A stretch of DNA of 6,421 nucleotides from Firmicutes bacterium UBA3906 (GTDB lineage Bacteria; Bacillota; Clostridia; Caldicoprobacterales; DTU083), in contig DGFG01000081.1 in NCBI GenBank assembly GCA_002391555.1, forward strand, positions 1 to 6,421, read 5' to 3'. The notes beneath the pieces are model-generated. The model did not search any database, was not told the origin of the DNA, and worked only from the letters and a program-made list of their open reading frames with translations. A program made the translations under genes and the position numbers. This document shows, piece after piece, positions 5,519 to 6,421 of the stretch (within the stretch, counting starts at the first letter, position 1; every line of letters starts with the position of its first letter).

Positions 5519-6421
5519 CTACACAATATTAACCACCTGATTTGAGGCCCTAAGTACATGCAAGGGCATAGGCTCTCTTAGCCTATAAACAATGCTTATG
5601 GGTGCAGTGCCTTCATGGCTTACATAGTCTGCTAGCCCTAGGCAACGGAAGGTTTCTGCTGCACCATAGCTATCTGTTTTATCCTCCCTAACAAATAAAA
5701 GAACTCTTGAGCCATTCTCCATCATATTTATATACCGCTGGCCCGTTGGGCTTGTAACTGTTGTCCTACTTTGAGACTGCCAGTGAAATAAGCGGTCATT
5801 TATAGCATAATCTTCATAGCGGGTGGATTCACTAAAGGATTTGCTGGTCTTTTTCAAGGTTATAAAAAATATATCAAGGTTTAAATCCTCTATATACTTA
5901 ACACCCTCACGAAACTGCTGTCTTGTATATAGATCATGGACTCCCAAAGCAGCTAACACCTGGTTTGTAGAGTAGCTTGCATGTAGTTCTAGGGGTATAT
6001 GGTCTTCTATGTCTAGTGACCTTGGTAGGTGGTCTACCTGTCTTATTGTATAGTCAACTAGCTGTTCTAACTCATCATATAGGTCTGGGTTATGCTTTTT
6101 CATTGCTGAAAAGACTTTAAATAGGTCTTGTCTTGGAGCCTCGTTAAACAAGGTGTAGTAAAACATTAGCAGCCTTCGATTGTCAGCCTCATTTTGCAGC
6201 TTTCTTGGTGCTTTAAGGTATTCCTTAACTAATCTGAGTAGGTTAAGGTCATTTATCTTTGCTACCTTCATAAATGCACCCTTAAGGTTGTTGCTAATCC
6301 TACTAAAATGGCTGGCCTGACTTGTCTGCATCTCATTATTTCTGAGCTGTGTAAGGGTACTGGTCTTGTATAAATCCTGAGCAACTAGCCCAAAGTGGTC
6401 TAGGAAATTGGCTAGGGTAAA
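5519..6421 (-). CDS. DUF3427-domain protein, C-terminal part of a large PLD/DEAD-helicase-type protein (5' partial)
   Basis: The frame is open from the window edge (base 6421) to TAG at 5519, giving 300 residues and no true start. The ATG at 6331 is internal, since the frame before it reads FLDHFGLVAQDLYKTSTLTQ with no stop, like the linker before DUF3427 in this family. Residues from about 135 of the visible part are DUF3427: PLELHASYSTNQVLAALG, FREGVKYIEDLNLDIFFITL, YEDYAINDRLFHWQSQSRT, SPTGQRYIN, VLLFVRED and a final CLGLADYVSHEGTAPISIVY. In the family this domain ends proteins of roughly 1000 aa that carry an N-terminal PLD-type nuclease and an SF2 helicase. Those parts lie beyond the window and are assumed, not seen. 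It is the first visible gene of the nuclease-helicase cluster and leads into the NERD helicase after 48 nt. The role of DUF3427 is unknown; binding nucleic acid is plausible. Confidence 0.88.
   Translation of the reverse strand, partial: FTLANFLDHFGLVAQDLYKTSTLTQLRNNEMQTSQASHFSRISNNLKGAFMKVAKINDLNLLRLVKEYLKAPRKLQNEADNRRLLMFYYTLFNEAPRQDLFKVFSAMKKHNPDLYDELEQLVDYTIRQVDHLPRSLDIEDHIPLELHASYSTNQVLAALGVHDLYTRQQFREGVKYIEDLNLDIFFITLKKTSKSFSESTRYEDYAINDRLFHWQSQSRTTVTSPTGQRYINMMENGSRVLLFVREDKTDSYGAAETFRCLGLADYVSHEGTAPISIVYRLREPMPLHVLRASNQVVNIV

Noticed and set aside
6329..6331. ATG at 6331 as the true start of the DUF3427 protein
   Set aside because: The frame stays open to the window edge, and the upstream residues (FLDHFGLVAQDLYKT) fit the family's linker, so this Met is internal.
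1..6421. CRISPR array, tRNA/rRNA genes, insertion sequences
   Set aside because: No regularly spaced repeats, tRNA-like cloverleaf, rRNA-like stretch or transposase motif was seen on reading both strands.

Overview
The window looks like chromosomal accessory DNA from a low-GC Gram-positive bacterium (Bacillota, probably Clostridia-like). Purine-rich AGGAGG-type ribosome binding sites stand before nearly every gene, the promoter has an extended -10, codons are A/T-rich, and the standard code is used (TGA serves as a stop). Every gene reads on the minus strand, so transcription runs from high to low coordinates. Bases 1-19 are not genomic: they match the synthetic Tn5 mosaic-end sequence of Nextera sequencing libraries exactly, so genomic sequence starts at base 20.

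Right block (about 2843-6421, hand-sampled GC near 38-42%): a tight three-gene cluster of nucleic-acid enzymes. In transcription order it holds (1) the C-terminal 300 residues of a large helicase-type protein ending in a DUF3427 domain, whose 5' part lies outside the window; (2) a complete NERD nuclease-superfamily 1 helicase fusion (545 aa); and (3) a complete HNH endonuclease (309 aa) whose N-terminal domain resembles PUA/EVE-type folds. Gaps are 48 and 60 nt, with no convincing terminator or internal promoter. The set looks like a multi-component restriction or phage-defence operon. That role is inferred from the domains and is not shown.

Middle (2427-2842): a 143-nt spacer carries a well-formed promoter (TTGCTA, 16-nt spacer, extended TATAAT) for a second transcription unit. 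Its first gene is a 90-aa stub that matches the N-terminus of DUF2075-type nuclease-helicases as I remember the family. It leaves the family pattern abruptly after the conserved IEYNIP motif, near base 2480.

Left block (20-2404, GC about 23-32% in sampled lines): directly behind the stub sit two unrecognised genes in the same orientation. One is a protein of about 197 aa. The other is a 508-aa protein that reads as a catalytically decayed DnaQ/DEDDh exonuclease-like fold followed by WG-like beta repeats. Beyond them a lysine-rich reading frame runs, with one apparent frameshift, into the adapter. The GC drop coincides with the point where the helicase stub breaks off, suggesting that an A/T-rich two-gene module replaced the rest of the helicase gene and is now driven from the stub's promoter.
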